The notes: generated by a model not told the origin, from the sequence alone. Positions 26,371-35,020 are shown, counted from the stretch's first letter. The stretch is DNA of 64,000 bases from Hyphomicrobiales bacterium (GCA_900466605.1 UBMU01000033.1:1-64000); one strand, 5' to 3'. A program made the numbers and translations.

Positions 26371-27246
26371 ATGCGCATTGTTCGTACGATTGCAGAACTA
26401 CGCGAACACCTGGGCGGCTATCGCGTTGAGGCGCGCAAGATTGGGCTTGTCCCGACAATGGGTTTTCTCCATGTCGGTCACATGGAATTGGTTTCCCGCG
26501 CACGTGCCGAAAATGACGTGAGCGTTGTTTCGATATTCGTTAATCCGCTTCAGTTCGGTGCCAACGAGGATCTCGCCAAGTATCCACGCGATCTGGAGCG
26601 CGATGCCGCCATGCTCATGGCCGCGGGTGTCAATGTCCTGTTTGCTCCCGACGTGAGCGAGATGTATCCCCGTCCGATGGTGACGATTGTCGATGTGCCC
26701 ACGCTTGGAAACCAATTGGAAGGAGAGGTCCGGCCAGGGCATTTCGCAGGCGTTGCGACGGTCGTGACGAAGCTCTTTAACATCGCACAGCCCGATCGCG
26801 CCTATTTCGGCGAAAAGGATTACCAACAGGTGGCGCTGATCAAGCGAATGGTTGAGGATCTTGCTCAACCGGTTCGAATCGTTGCCGTGCCGACTATGCG
26901 GGAAGCCGACGGACTGGCCTGCTCCTCACGCAACGTCTACCTCAACGAAAAGGAGAGGGCGGCGGCTGTGGTTGTGCCAAGAGCGCTTACCGAGGCCGAG
27001 AGGCTTTATGCAGGTGGATGTGACAACCCCGAGGAGTTGGAGGCTTTGTTGAAGCAATTCATCGCAGCAGAGCGACTTGCTTGTCCGGAGGTGGTTGCGG
27101 TACGCCATCCTGACACGCTCGAGAGGCTGCCCTCGTTGCAATCGGCGCCCGCGCTGGTGGCGCTTTTCGTCCGCATTGGTAACACGCGTCTGCTCGACAA
27201 CCGGGTCATTGGCAGCAAGTCGACCAAGGGTGGGAGGGCGGCATAG
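26371..27246 (+). CDS. panC: Pantothenate synthetase (pantoate-beta-alanine ligase)
   Basis: A 291-aa cytoplasmic enzyme joining pantoate and beta-alanine with ATP to give pantothenate, the CoA precursor. The class I-like nucleotide site is VPTMGFLHVGHMELV (HVGH for HIGH). Substrate motifs FVNPLQFGANEDLAKYPRD, FGEKDYQQVALI and the KMSS-like CSSRNVYL are intact. A strong GGAGG precedes the ATG at 26371. The stop shares a base with the panB GTG start, so the two are co-translated. Confidence 0.97.
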   Translation: MRIVRTIAELREHLGGYRVEARKIGLVPTMGFLHVGHMELVSRARAENDVSVVSIFVNPLQFGANEDLAKYPRDLERDAAMLMAAGVNVLFAPDVSEMYPRPMVTIVDVPTLGNQLEGEVRPGHFAGVATVVTKLFNIAQPDRAYFGEKDYQQVALIKRMVEDLAQPVRIVAVPTMREADGLACSSRNVYLNEKERAAAVVVPRALTEAERLYAGGCDNPEELEALLKQFIAAERLACPEVVAVRHPDTLERLPSLQSAPALVALFVRIGNTRLLDNRVIGSKSTKGGRAA

Positions 27247-28070
27247 TGAGCACTCACGGCAAACAGAAGCGGATGACGACGGCATCGATACGTGGCATGA
27301 AGGGGAAGGAGCGCGTCGTCTGTCTGACGGCCTATACGACACCGATCGCGCGCCTACTCGATCCACACTGCGACCTTCTCCTAGTCGGCGACTCTGTCGG
27401 CATGGTGCTTTATGGCATGGAGACGACAGTCGGCGTGACGCTTGACATGATGACTGCACATGGCCGCGCTGTCATGCGCGGCGTGTCGCATGCCTGTGTA
27501 ATCGTTGATCTTCCGTTCGGCAGCTATCAGGAATCAAAGGAGCAAGCCTTGCGCAGTGCGGTAAGACTGATGCAGGAGACCGGCTGCGATGGTGTCAAGC
27601 TTGAGGGTGGTCAGGAGATGGCCGAAACGGTCGCTTTCCTCGCTGCAAGAGGTGTTCCTGTTTTTGGCCACGTCGGGCTGATGCCTCAGTTGGTAAATAC
27701 TGCCGGTGGGTTTCGCTCGCTCGGACATTCGAACGAGGAGGCGGAAAAGGTCCGCCGTGATGCATTGTCTATCGCCGAGGCCGGCGCCTTCGCTGTTGTC
27801 GTCGAGGGGACTGTTGAGCCGGTTGCGCGCGACATCACCGCTTCGCTGAACATCCCGACCATTGGCATCGGCGCGTCGCCAGCCTGTGATGGCCAGGTGC
27901 TGGTGTCGGATGACATGCTGGGACTATTCAACGACTTTAGGCCGCGTTTCGTCAAACGCTTTGCCGATTTGAGCCCGCTAGTCGCGCAGGCAGCCCACGC
28001 CTACGCCGAAGAGGTCCGCTCCGGGCAATTTCCGGCCGAGGAGCATACGTTCCAGCCGAAGCGGCGTTAG
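27246..28070 (+). CDS. panB: 3-methyl-2-oxobutanoate hydroxymethyltransferase
   Basis: A 274-aa enzyme converting 2-oxoisovalerate to ketopantoate with methylene-tetrahydrofolate, the first committed pantothenate step. Motifs: LTAYTTPIARLLDPHCDLLL, VGDSVGMVLYG (metal/substrate), DLPFGSYQ, VKLEGG and GHVGLMPQ. The start is GTG at 27246, overlapping the panC TAG. A panC-panB order without panD or panE is common in rhizobia. No downstream gene is co-directional. Confidence 0.97.
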   Translation: MSTHGKQKRMTTASIRGMKGKERVVCLTAYTTPIARLLDPHCDLLLVGDSVGMVLYGMETTVGVTLDMMTAHGRAVMRGVSHACVIVDLPFGSYQESKEQALRSAVRLMQETGCDGVKLEGGQEMAETVAFLAARGVPVFGHVGLMPQLVNTAGGFRSLGHSNEEAEKVRRDALSIAEAGAFAVVVEGTVEPVARDITASLNIPTIGIGASPACDGQVLVSDDMLGLFNDFRPRFVKRFADLSPLVAQAAHAYAEEVRSGQFPAEEHTFQPKRR

Positions 28071-28194
28071 ATCGGTACCGTCGTATTGGCCGGTGGTGCG
28101 AAAGCGAAAATGAAGAGCCTTTGTATCAAATGCTCGCCAGAAAGCTTCGTCATGTGGGCTTCTGATGCGGCAACGCGATCGGATTAAGCGCACG

Positions 28195-29406
28195 CTACGC
28201 AGTTCTAAGCCACTTGTCGATTCCAAGCGCTGCCGCCCGGCCGGTGGCAAGGCAAGCCGTCAAAAGGTACCCGCCGGTCGGCGCTTCCCAATTGATCATT
28301 TCACCGGAAACGAAGAGGCCCGGAAGTGTCTTGAGCATATAGTCCGGGTCAATTTCGTCCCACCCGATGCCGCCTGCCGAAGAGATCGCTTCAGCAATTG
28401 GACGAGGTCTAAGAACAGGGATGGGAAGAGCCTTGATGAGGCGTGCCAATCGAGCCGGATCGCTGAGGCACTCGCCACTGGCAAGCTCACGGAGGAGAGA
28501 TGTTTTGATCCCGTCGATGCCAGCCCCCTTGCGGAGTCGGTTGGTCAGGCTTGCTTTTGGATCTTGTCGACCTAGGTCGTGGGCAATTCGCTCCAGCGAG
28601 CGGCCCGGTGCTAGATCAACCACAAGCGATGTCGGTTTTCCGAGAGACAATTTGTCTCTCAGCGCAGCCGCATGGGCGTAAACCAGGCTCCCCTCGATGC
28701 CTTGATGGCTGATAACGAATTCACCGGGGATAGTACCTGCTGCCGAAGTGGCTGTGACCGCTTTGACCGGCGTACCCGAAAACCGCTGTCGCAAAACGTC
28801 GCTCCAATCGACGTCGAAACCGCAATTGGCGGGTTGAAAATGATCGACAGCTATGCCGCGCTCGCGCATCCACGGTATCCAGGCCCCATCGGAGCCGAGC
28901 CGCGGCCAACTCACACCGCCCAGTGCAAGCAGGGCGGCGTCCGGTTGAATGACTTTTGTACCTTCGGGCGCGGCAATCACATAGCCCCCGTCCGAGAATC
29001 CCACCCAACGATGCCGGGTCAGAATACTGACGCCGCTTGCCTCAAGCTTCCGCAGCCAGGCACGCAGAAGCGGTGACGCTTTCATCACTGTGGGGAACAC
29101 GCGGCCGGAGGATCCCACAAACGTTTCAGTGCCAAGTGCTGCAGCCCACGCCCTGACGTCGGACGGCGTGAAGCCATCCAAAGCGTCGCGCAAGTGGATA
29201 TTCGAAGCTCCGAAGCGAGATGTGAAGTCCTCGTAGTCTTCGGAGTGGGTGATGTTCAACCCGGATTTTCCAGCGAGGAGAAATTTCCGCGCGACAGTCG
29301 GCATCGCATCGTAGACAGTTACAATGTGTCCTGCTTCCGACAACCGTTCCGCTGCCATAAGACCTGCGGGCCCGCCACCGAGTATTGCAATTTCCTTTTT
29401 GACCAT
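28195..29406 (-). CDS. HI0933/BaiN-like FAD flavoprotein (TIGR03862 type)
   Basis: A 403-aa flavin-dependent oxidoreductase. The N-terminal FAD motif is EIAILGGGPAGLMAAERL; family markers FLLAGKSGLNITHSED, VGSSGRVFPTVMKASPLLRAWL and LALGGVSWPRLGSDG follow. The C-terminal segment SAGGIGWDEID and LFVSGEMINWEAPTGGYLL closes the FAD site. The substrate of this clade is not established. It stands alone, convergent with panB. Confidence 0.88.
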   Translation of the reverse strand: MVKKEIAILGGGPAGLMAAERLSEAGHIVTVYDAMPTVARKFLLAGKSGLNITHSEDYEDFTSRFGASNIHLRDALDGFTPSDVRAWAAALGTETFVGSSGRVFPTVMKASPLLRAWLRKLEASGVSILTRHRWVGFSDGGYVIAAPEGTKVIQPDAALLALGGVSWPRLGSDGAWIPWMRERGIAVDHFQPANCGFDVDWSDVLRQRFSGTPVKAVTATSAAGTIPGEFVISHQGIEGSLVYAHAAALRDKLSLGKPTSLVVDLAPGRSLERIAHDLGRQDPKASLTNRLRKGAGIDGIKTSLLRELASGECLSDPARLARLIKALPIPVLRPRPIAEAISSAGGIGWDEIDPDYMLKTLPGLFVSGEMINWEAPTGGYLLTACLATGRAAALGIDKWLRTA

Positions 29407-29564
29407 GAATTACGCTCGGGCTTTTTACGGAAAGCCCCTTCATTACCTGGGCCTGCGTAATGTGCAAGCTATCGCAAGGCGCGCGCTGCACGACCACATT
29501 TCTCACACGGTCGCCCGGAAGCGGCATGTCAATCCGGCCAGGAAAGTGGGCCGCGGCGCGACCA

Positions 29565-29768
29565 TTAATCGACAATACGGGGTTTGAACCTAGGCGGGGA
29601 GGGCGTTTCAGCTTCTTTGATTGCCTCGTTGTGGTACCAGCAGCTCTCGTAGACGGATGGTTCGATATCCTTCTCAAGGTCCACGGTCTGGTGACGGTCT
29701 GCCGCCGTGAAGCGTTTGCCGGGAAAGGTATAAATCGTCGCGGTCTCGTGATGCACGCCAATGGCCAT
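29565..29768 (-). CDS. DUF2735-family small protein
   Basis: A 67-aa soluble protein with the pattern of rhizobial DUF2735: HHETATIYTFPGKRF at the N-terminus and SCWYHNEAIKEAE in the middle. An AAGGAGG site six bases before the ATG supports translation. It is divergent from glnII across a 490-bp gap, a neighbourhood I associate with other rhizobia. A role in nitrogen metabolism is plausible but only inferred. Confidence 0.8.
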   Translation of the reverse strand: MAIGVHHETATIYTFPGKRFTAADRHQTVDLEKDIEPSVYESCWYHNEAIKEAETPSPPRFKPRIVD

Positions 29769-30258
29769 CTTATGCCTCCTTGTTCATCCGCATGCGTCGG
29801 TATCTACCGGTGTATAACATGGATGCACATGAATTGCGCGAGGTGATTGAAAAAAAGGCATTATTTGTTTGAATAATAAGCACCTTAATCTGCCTTGGGT
29901 TATGTCTCATTCTGAGCACGTTTAAAAATTAGGCGAATGATTAAGATTTAAGCAAGTCTGTTGTTCTGCGAAAAAAATATCCGCTCGAACCGTGTTCTTT
30001 AGCAATCGCATAGTTCTCGGTTCAAGCGAGCCTCTTGAATAGCTAACTGATTGAGTCCGCTGTGGGTTCCATGTGAATTCAGTCGCTGGCGGATTTTCTA
30101 CCGTCGGCGCTCTGGATGGTCGCAGGATGATTGGACTCGCTGCTTGAAGTAAACTGGCACGCTACGTGCATGACATAGGCATCCGTTCGCGGGTCGCTCA
30201 ATCTGGTGGGCGGTTCGCTTGGGGATTTGCTCACGATTTATGTTTGAGAGACTCGCAA
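29769..30258. other. Long AT-rich divergent regulatory region, DUF2735 / glnII
   Basis: The 490 bp contain no supported gene. Visible structures are ATTATT-N6-AATAAT (29860-29877) and an 11-bp imperfect inverted repeat, CGCTCGAACCG (29982-29992) with CGGTTCAAGCG (30018-30028; one mismatch). The sigma-54-type element at 30155-30170 follows. The inverted repeat lies about 150 bp before the promoter, a distance typical of enhancer-binding proteins, although it does not match the NtrC consensus. Confidence 0.5.
30155..30170 (+). promoter_or_regulatory. Sigma-54 (RpoN) promoter of glnII
   Basis: TGGCACG-CTAC-GTGCA matches the RpoN consensus TGGCACG-N4-TTGCA in 11 of 12 defined positions, with correctly spaced GG and GC. 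It lies 88 bp before the glnII ATG. NtrC/RpoN control of glnII is well established in rhizobia, so promoter and gene agree. Confidence 0.85.
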
Positions 30259-31299
30259 ATGACTAAGTATAAGCTCGAGTACATCTGGCTCGATGGGTAC
30301 ACCCCGGTACCAAACCTGCGCGGCAAGACGCAGATCAAGGAATTCGACGCTTTCCCGACGCTTGAGCAGCTGCCGCTCTGGGGCTTCGATGGTTCCTCCA
30401 CGATGCAGGCCGAAGGCCGCAGCTCTGACTGCGTTCTGAAGCCCGTCGCGCTTTATCCGGACCCGGCCCGTTCGAACGGTGTTCTGGTCATGTGCGAAGT
30501 CATGATGCCGGATGGCGTCACGCCGCATGCAAGCAACGCTCGCGCGACCATTCTCGACGATGAAGATGCATGGTTCGGTTTCGAGCAGGAATACTTCTTC
30601 TACGAAAACGGTCGTCCCCTTGGCTTCCCTGAGCAGGGGTACCCGGCTCCGCAGGGACCGTATTATACGGGCGTCGGCTATTCAAACGTCGGGTCGGTTG
30701 CCCGCGAAATTGTTGAAGAGCATCTCGACCTGTGCCTTGCTGCCGGTATCAACCACGAAGGCATCAATGCCGAAGTTGCTAAGGGACAGTGGGAATTCCA
30801 GATTTTCGGAAAGGGCTCCAAGAAAGCGGCCGACCAAATCTGGATGGCGCGCTACCTGCTGCAGCGCCTTACGGAAAAGTACGGCATCGACATCGAGTAT
30901 CACTGCAAGCCGCTCGGCGATACCGACTGGAACGGTTCGGGTATGCACTGCAATTTCTCGACCAAGTTCATGCGGGAAGTTGGCGGCAAGGCCTATTTCG
31001 AGGCGCTGATGGCGCAGTTCGACAAGAACCTGATGGACCACATCAACGTTTACGGTCCGGACAACGACAAGCGCCTGACCGGCAAGCATGAAACTGCTCC
31101 GTGGAACAAGTTCTCCTACGGCGTAGCCGATCGTGGCGCGTCCATCCGCGTTCCGCACTCCTTCGTCAAAAATGACTATCGCGGTTACCTGGAAGATCGT
31201 CGCCCGAATTCTCAGGGTTGCCCATACCAGATCGCATCGCAGGTTCTTAAGACAATTTCGGAAGTTCCGACGGCTGGCTTTGCTTCGGTTGCTGCCTAA
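30259..31299 (+). CDS. glnII: Glutamine synthetase type II
   Basis: A 346-aa eukaryote-type glutamine synthetase (GSII) that assimilates ammonia into glutamate. It starts MTKYKLEYIWLDGYTPVPNL and carries WGFDGSSTMQA, the Mg-binding FGFEQEYFFY, GINAEVAKGQWEFQIF, the ATP/substrate loop WNGSGMHCNFST and the C-terminal RVPHSFVKNDYRGYLEDRRP. GSII lacks the GlnA adenylylation loop. The ATG at 30259 is the family start; the open frame upstream runs into the promoter. It is monocistronic: sigma-54 promoter before it and hairpin terminator after it. Confidence 0.97.
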   Translation: MTKYKLEYIWLDGYTPVPNLRGKTQIKEFDAFPTLEQLPLWGFDGSSTMQAEGRSSDCVLKPVALYPDPARSNGVLVMCEVMMPDGVTPHASNARATILDDEDAWFGFEQEYFFYENGRPLGFPEQGYPAPQGPYYTGVGYSNVGSVAREIVEEHLDLCLAAGINHEGINAEVAKGQWEFQIFGKGSKKAADQIWMARYLLQRLTEKYGIDIEYHCKPLGDTDWNGSGMHCNFSTKFMREVGGKAYFEALMAQFDKNLMDHINVYGPDNDKRLTGKHETAPWNKFSYGVADRGASIRVPHSFVKNDYRGYLEDRRPNSQGCPYQIASQVLKTISEVPTAGFASVAA

Positions 31300-31322
31300 G
31301 TCATCGAGCGTGTAATCACTGT

Positions 31323-31353
31323 AATGGCGTCGGTCTTTTGACCGGCGCCATTT
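31323..31353 (+). terminator. Rho-independent terminator of glnII
   Basis: A 13-bp stem, AATGGCGTCGGTC (31323-31335) with GACCGGCGCCATT (31340-31352), has one G-T pair and a TTTT loop. A T-rich stretch (tttactttttg) follows. It lies 23 bp past the glnII stop. Confidence 0.9.
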
Positions 31354-31534
31354 ACTTTTTGTAGCAGTTGCATGGCGCCGAAACGGCCGCGGAATGATTT
31401 TCTGGTTCAGGCAGCCTCGCCATGAGTTGGTTGCCACGGCCACCCAGCGGTTGAAATATTCAACCGAACACGCATAATCCTTTTGCGTTGCCGGTCTTTG
31501 TCCTTATACTCGGCAGCGGATTCCCAATCGCGAG

Positions 31535-33490
31535 TTGCCCGTGACAGGCAAACAGAGCCGCCTTCTACGTTTACTTGGTGCGCCTGCGCTGTTTGCGGAG
31601 GGCAATCAAATTGCTTTGCCTGAGAAGGCCTATGCGCTGCTCGCCTTTCTTGTGACAGCGCCGCAGTACTCTATGGATCGCGAAATCCTGCGGGCAGTCC
31701 TCTGGCAGTCGGATCAATCAAAGCAGCGCGCCGGCAGCCTGCGCCAGCTTTTGGCGCGAATTGATCGCAGCGTTCCGCTGGGGTTGCCGCGTTTGCTCAA
31801 GGCGACCAAAAGTCATGTCTTTTTCAATCACGAGGATTGGGACGCAGATGTCCTCATTCTCGGTGATACTGCGGCACCGTTGCCGCGATCGGCTTGGGAA
31901 CTGCTGCGGGGGGAGCTTCTCGAAGGTTTCAAGGCACCGACGATTGAGGCCGAGGAGCGGATGGTCGTCGAGCGTCAACGCATAGAACAACGTCGTGAAG
32001 ACCATATCGTTGCGCTTCTGGAAACGCCCGAGAAACGCACCTCTGACGACATCTTGATGCTCGCCGGCTTGCTGGTCGATGCTGACCCCGCAAATGAAGT
32101 CGCTTGCCGGGCGCTGATGCAACGACATGCGAAAGCCGGAGATGTCGCGGCCGCGCGACAGGCGTATTCTCGCTGCCGCAATGAACTGAGGACCGAATAC
32201 GGTGCCGAACCTGATGCCCAGACCCAAGCTCTGGCCCACGAGCTCGGCATTATCGTCCCGGCGGCGCTTGCAGGCCTTTCCCCGTCCGGGCCGACTTCGA
32301 CCGGCATGCTCACTGACCCCTTGGGTCAACCTCGTGTTCTTATCTTGCCACCGGATACAATTCTGTCTGACCCAGTGCTGCAACGCGTGGGGCGTGCGCT
32401 CCTGGAAGAGGTAACGATCGGGCTCAGCCAGCAGCGGGGGTTCAAGGTCATAGCAGCCCATACCAGCCTTGAGATCGTCAGTCGCAGTCTTGCAGGCGCC
32501 ATTACACCGACGCCGCCCGAGCTGCGGTTTGACTATACCGTCTACGTGACAATCCATGGCCGCGAAGACGACATCTATGCGACCTGCCGGTTGACCAAGA
32601 CCTCGACGGCGGAGGTGATGTGGGCAATCGACCTGCCGCTTGCCATGCAGAGGGTCAACCAATCCTTCGGGCAGCTTGCGCGGCGTATTGTAATGACGCT
32701 CGCCGACACGATCGAGCGCCGTGAGCTTCTGGATATGACACATGAGGTCAATCCGTCGGCATATCGCTTGTATCTTGAAGGAAAGCGGCTCGTCTCGAAG
32801 ACCGACCTCCAACATCTCCGCCAGGCCCGGAAGTGGTTTAAGTCGGCTCTGGCACGTCACGACAGGTTTTCCTCCGCGCACGCTGGAATGGCGCGCGTAC
32901 TCGGAATGGAATGGCTGGTCCGCGGAATGAAGGATACGCAGCTGCTTGAGGAAGCGGACCGTTCCGCCTGGCGTGCTCGTGACAATGATCCCAACAGCGG
33001 CCGCGCCATGCGCGAGCTGGGATTCGTCGCTCTGTATCGGCGCCGGTTCAGCGACAGTCTGGATTTCTTTGCAGAAGCACAGATGCTCAATCCAAACGAT
33101 GCTGACATACTGGCGGATCATGCGGATGCCCTCCTGCATGACGGGCAGAGCGAACGGGCATTGGAGTTGAGCTTGGCTGCCCTAAAACTCAATCCCCTGC
33201 CACCCGACTACTATTACTGGAACCTTGGCGGCATCCATTTCGTGCAGGAAAACTACGCGAAGGCAATCGAGGTTTTGGATCGCGTCAAGGATCGTCCAGC
33301 AACCTCGCGCCTCTTGGCAGCTGCCCACGCAAAGAACGGTGATCGCCGAGCCGCGTCACGCTATGCGGCGATTGTGCTGGAGAATTTTCCCGATTTTCGA
33401 ACAGATGACGTCTGGCAATTCGTGCCGGATCGTAATCCTGACGATACCCGTCAGCTGATTGACGGTCTTCTCATGGCGGGATTGTCCTAA
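31535..33490 (+). CDS. BTAD/SARP-like transcriptional regulator with TPR domain
   Basis: A 651-aa predicted activator. Residues about 8-100 form an OmpR/SARP-type winged helix (LLRLLGAPALFAEG, LPEKAYALLAFLV). Residues about 105-245 form the bacterial transcriptional activation domain (ACRALMQRHAKAGDVAAARQ, AYSRCRNELRTEYGAEPDAQ). A middle region (about 265-395, VLILPPD and FDYTVYVTIHG) resembles the adenylate-cyclase/CadC-associated sensor folds. Residues about 415-640 contain TPR-like helices (AHAGMARVLG, LDFFAEAQMLNPNDADILAD). There is no near ATG; TTG at 31535 or GTG at 31541 is used. It directly precedes the peptide-YcaO-TfuA unit and is its probable regulator (inference). Confidence 0.85.
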   Translation: MPVTGKQSRLLRLLGAPALFAEGNQIALPEKAYALLAFLVTAPQYSMDREILRAVLWQSDQSKQRAGSLRQLLARIDRSVPLGLPRLLKATKSHVFFNHEDWDADVLILGDTAAPLPRSAWELLRGELLEGFKAPTIEAEERMVVERQRIEQRREDHIVALLETPEKRTSDDILMLAGLLVDADPANEVACRALMQRHAKAGDVAAARQAYSRCRNELRTEYGAEPDAQTQALAHELGIIVPAALAGLSPSGPTSTGMLTDPLGQPRVLILPPDTILSDPVLQRVGRALLEEVTIGLSQQRGFKVIAAHTSLEIVSRSLAGAITPTPPELRFDYTVYVTIHGREDDIYATCRLTKTSTAEVMWAIDLPLAMQRVNQSFGQLARRIVMTLADTIERRELLDMTHEVNPSAYRLYLEGKRLVSKTDLQHLRQARKWFKSALARHDRFSSAHAGMARVLGMEWLVRGMKDTQLLEEADRSAWRARDNDPNSGRAMRELGFVALYRRRFSDSLDFFAEAQMLNPNDADILADHADALLHDGQSERALELSLAALKLNPLPPDYYYWNLGGIHFVQENYAKAIEVLDRVKDRPATSRLLAAAHAKNGDRRAASRYAAIVLENFPDFRTDDVWQFVPDRNPDDTRQLIDGLLMAGLS

Positions 33491-33505
33491 AGCGTTACAA
33501 CGTAG

Positions 33506-33543
33506 GCGTGATATACGCAGATCAGCGTGAAACTCGGTCACGC
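33506..33543 (+). promoter_or_regulatory. Repeated GCGTGA elements upstream of the peptide gene
   Basis: GCGTGA occurs at 33506-33511 and 33525-33530, 19 bp apart. The second copy pairs with TCACGC at 33538-33543 as a 6-bp-arm inverted repeat; the first pairs as GCGT-N5-ACGC (33506-33518). Direct repeats near a helical period are what SARP-type activators bind. The elements sit in the 124-bp gap between the BTAD gene and the peptide gene. The regulator assignment is inferred. Confidence 0.4.
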
Positions 33544-33570
33544 CGAAATAACGCCCGCTGGGTCATGTTA

Positions 33571-33606
33571 CTCCTGTCCGCAGCTCGATGCTGCTTTCAA
33601 CAGGAG
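33571..33606 (+). promoter_or_regulatory. Leader hairpin sequestering the peptide gene's ribosome-binding site
   Basis: CTCCTGT (33571-33577) pairs perfectly with ACAGGAG (33600-33606). Inside, GCAGC (33580-33584) pairs with GCTGC (33590-33594) around a TCGAT loop. The right arm contains the AGGAG Shine-Dalgarno of the 44-codon gene (ATG 33615). In RNA this 12-bp interrupted stem would hide the ribosome-binding site. It is seen by base pairing; a regulatory role (anti-SD, thermosensor or ligand-gated) is inferred. Confidence 0.55.
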
Positions 33607-33614
33607 ATAACACA

Positions 33615-33749
33615 ATGACAACGACCACCCAGATCAAGCCCGTTGCAGTACGCCTATCCGCCGCCGCCCAGGCCGTCCTGAAGCAGGAAGCCATTCTTCT
33701 GGATACGAACGCCACCGCAAATATTGTTCACGCACTGAAGTTTCGTTGA
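33615..33749 (+). CDS. Putative RiPP precursor peptide (44 aa)
   Basis: A 44-codon gene with AGGAG eight bases before its ATG and a stop 11 bp before the YcaO ATG. The peptide begins MTTTTQIKPVAVRLS, continues through an Ala/Gln/Leu-rich helix-like stretch and ends NATANIVHALKFR. It has no cysteine and one serine; threonines are at 2-5, 31 and 34. That is a poor substrate for azole formation but compatible with backbone thioamidation by YcaO-TfuA. Size and position match a leader-plus-core precursor. No homologue is recognised by me. Coding evidence is position, ribosome-binding site and tight linkage. Confidence 0.72.
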   Translation: MTTTTQIKPVAVRLSAAAQAVLKQEAILLDTNATANIVHALKFR

Positions 33750-33760
33750 GGTTCGTACGA

Positions 33761-35020
33761 ATGTCTGTTCAGTCCGCATTAGAGTTCTTGACGCAGGATC
33801 TCAGCCTGTCATCGGCCGGCATCAACAGCTATCATGATCGCTCATTGACGCCTGGACAGACATTCGCGGCGATCAAACCGCATTTCAAGGAGCTCGGCAT
33901 CACGCGGGTGGGGCAACTGACCGCGCTTGATCTCCTGGAGATTCCAGTCGCTTTCGCAACGCGGCCCAACAGCTACACGCTGTCCGTCTTTCAAGGGAAG
34001 GGTATCGATGAAGAGGCCGCGATGACCTCGGCGGCTATGGAGGCAGTCGAGACCCGAGTAGCGGAAGCCCGACCAAACGACCTGGTGACTGCGACGCTGC
34101 AGGGAATGAAGGCCGAACACGCGCCGATGATCGATCTCGATAGCGTTGCCCGCTGCGTGCCCTCAGAAATCGGTGATCAGCCGATTGCCTGGAGTGAAGG
34201 GCTCGACATTATGTCGGGGCGTCCGGTTTTTGTCCCTTGGCCGCTGGTCGGTCTTGACCATCGCGGTGCCCGACCTTCTGGTTTTGAACAATCCAGCGAC
34301 GGCCTTGCCTCGGGGAATCGGCCCGCCGAAGCTGTATTGCACGGACTATGCGAGTTAGTCGAGCGTGACGCATGGGCACTGACGCAGTTGCGCCCCTACG
34401 AACAGCTGCGAAATGCGCGGATCGATCCAGCGTCCTTCGGGGACACGGTGCTTGATATCATAGTTGATCGCATTGAGCGCGCGGGCATGCGCCTGTTGCT
34501 GTTGAACATGACGACCGATATCGGTATTCCGAGCTTTCTAGCTGTCATTATCCCCGGCAATCTTGGCGAGCGCGTGGATGCCCGGTGGACACATGTGTGC
34601 GGCGGATGCGGTTGTCACCCCGATCCAGTTCGTGCAGCGCTGCGCGCTATCACCGAAGCGGCGCAGAGCCGCTTGACGGCGATCGCCGGCAGCCGCGACG
34701 ACTTTTCTCCGCGCCTCTATCAAAGGCTAGAGGATGGTGGCCCTATGCAGGATCTCGTCAATCTCTGCGACGAAACGCCAGTGGCAGCCACATTCCTGTT
34801 CGAACCTCCGCAGTGCACAATCCAGGAAAATATTAATCACATTCTATACCGTCTCAAGGCCAGAGGCATCGAGCAGGTTGTAGCCGTGCCGCTTGCCTAT
34901 CCACGCCTGCCGGTTTCCGTCGTTCGCGTGATTGTTCCTGGACTGGAAGTGGATGTGAGCGGAGAGTTCATTCAGCTGGGGTTGCGTGCGGTGAGCGCAA
35001 TGCAGGGGGCGATGCAATGA
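33761..35020 (+). CDS. YcaO-family peptide cyclodehydratase/thioamide synthetase
   Basis: A 419-aa YcaO enzyme, which uses ATP to activate backbone amides. ATP/Mg motifs are visible: FQGKGIDEEAAMTSAAMEAV with the following ETR (about residue 85-105), SGNRPAEAVLHGLCELVERD (about 190-215) and AITEAAQSRLTAIAGSRDD (about 295). CGGCGCHP just before the third motif is cysteine-rich. There is no N-terminal E1-like or RRE domain, so it depends on a partner. The ATG at 33761 has GAGG spanning the peptide stop. Its stop overlaps tfuA by 4 bp. The family makes azolines alone and thioamides with TfuA. Confidence 0.93.
   Translation: MSVQSALEFLTQDLSLSSAGINSYHDRSLTPGQTFAAIKPHFKELGITRVGQLTALDLLEIPVAFATRPNSYTLSVFQGKGIDEEAAMTSAAMEAVETRVAEARPNDLVTATLQGMKAEHAPMIDLDSVARCVPSEIGDQPIAWSEGLDIMSGRPVFVPWPLVGLDHRGARPSGFEQSSDGLASGNRPAEAVLHGLCELVERDAWALTQLRPYEQLRNARIDPASFGDTVLDIIVDRIERAGMRLLLLNMTTDIGIPSFLAVIIPGNLGERVDARWTHVCGGCGCHPDPVRAALRAITEAAQSRLTAIAGSRDDFSPRLYQRLEDGGPMQDLVNLCDETPVAATFLFEPPQCTIQENINHILYRLKARGIEQVVAVPLAYPRLPVSVVRVIVPGLEVDVSGEFIQLGLRAVSAMQGAMQ

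Noticed and set aside
31718..33139. Minus-strand open frame of 473 codons inside the BTAD gene
   Set aside because: No domain sense; the plus strand carries clear BTAD and TPR features.
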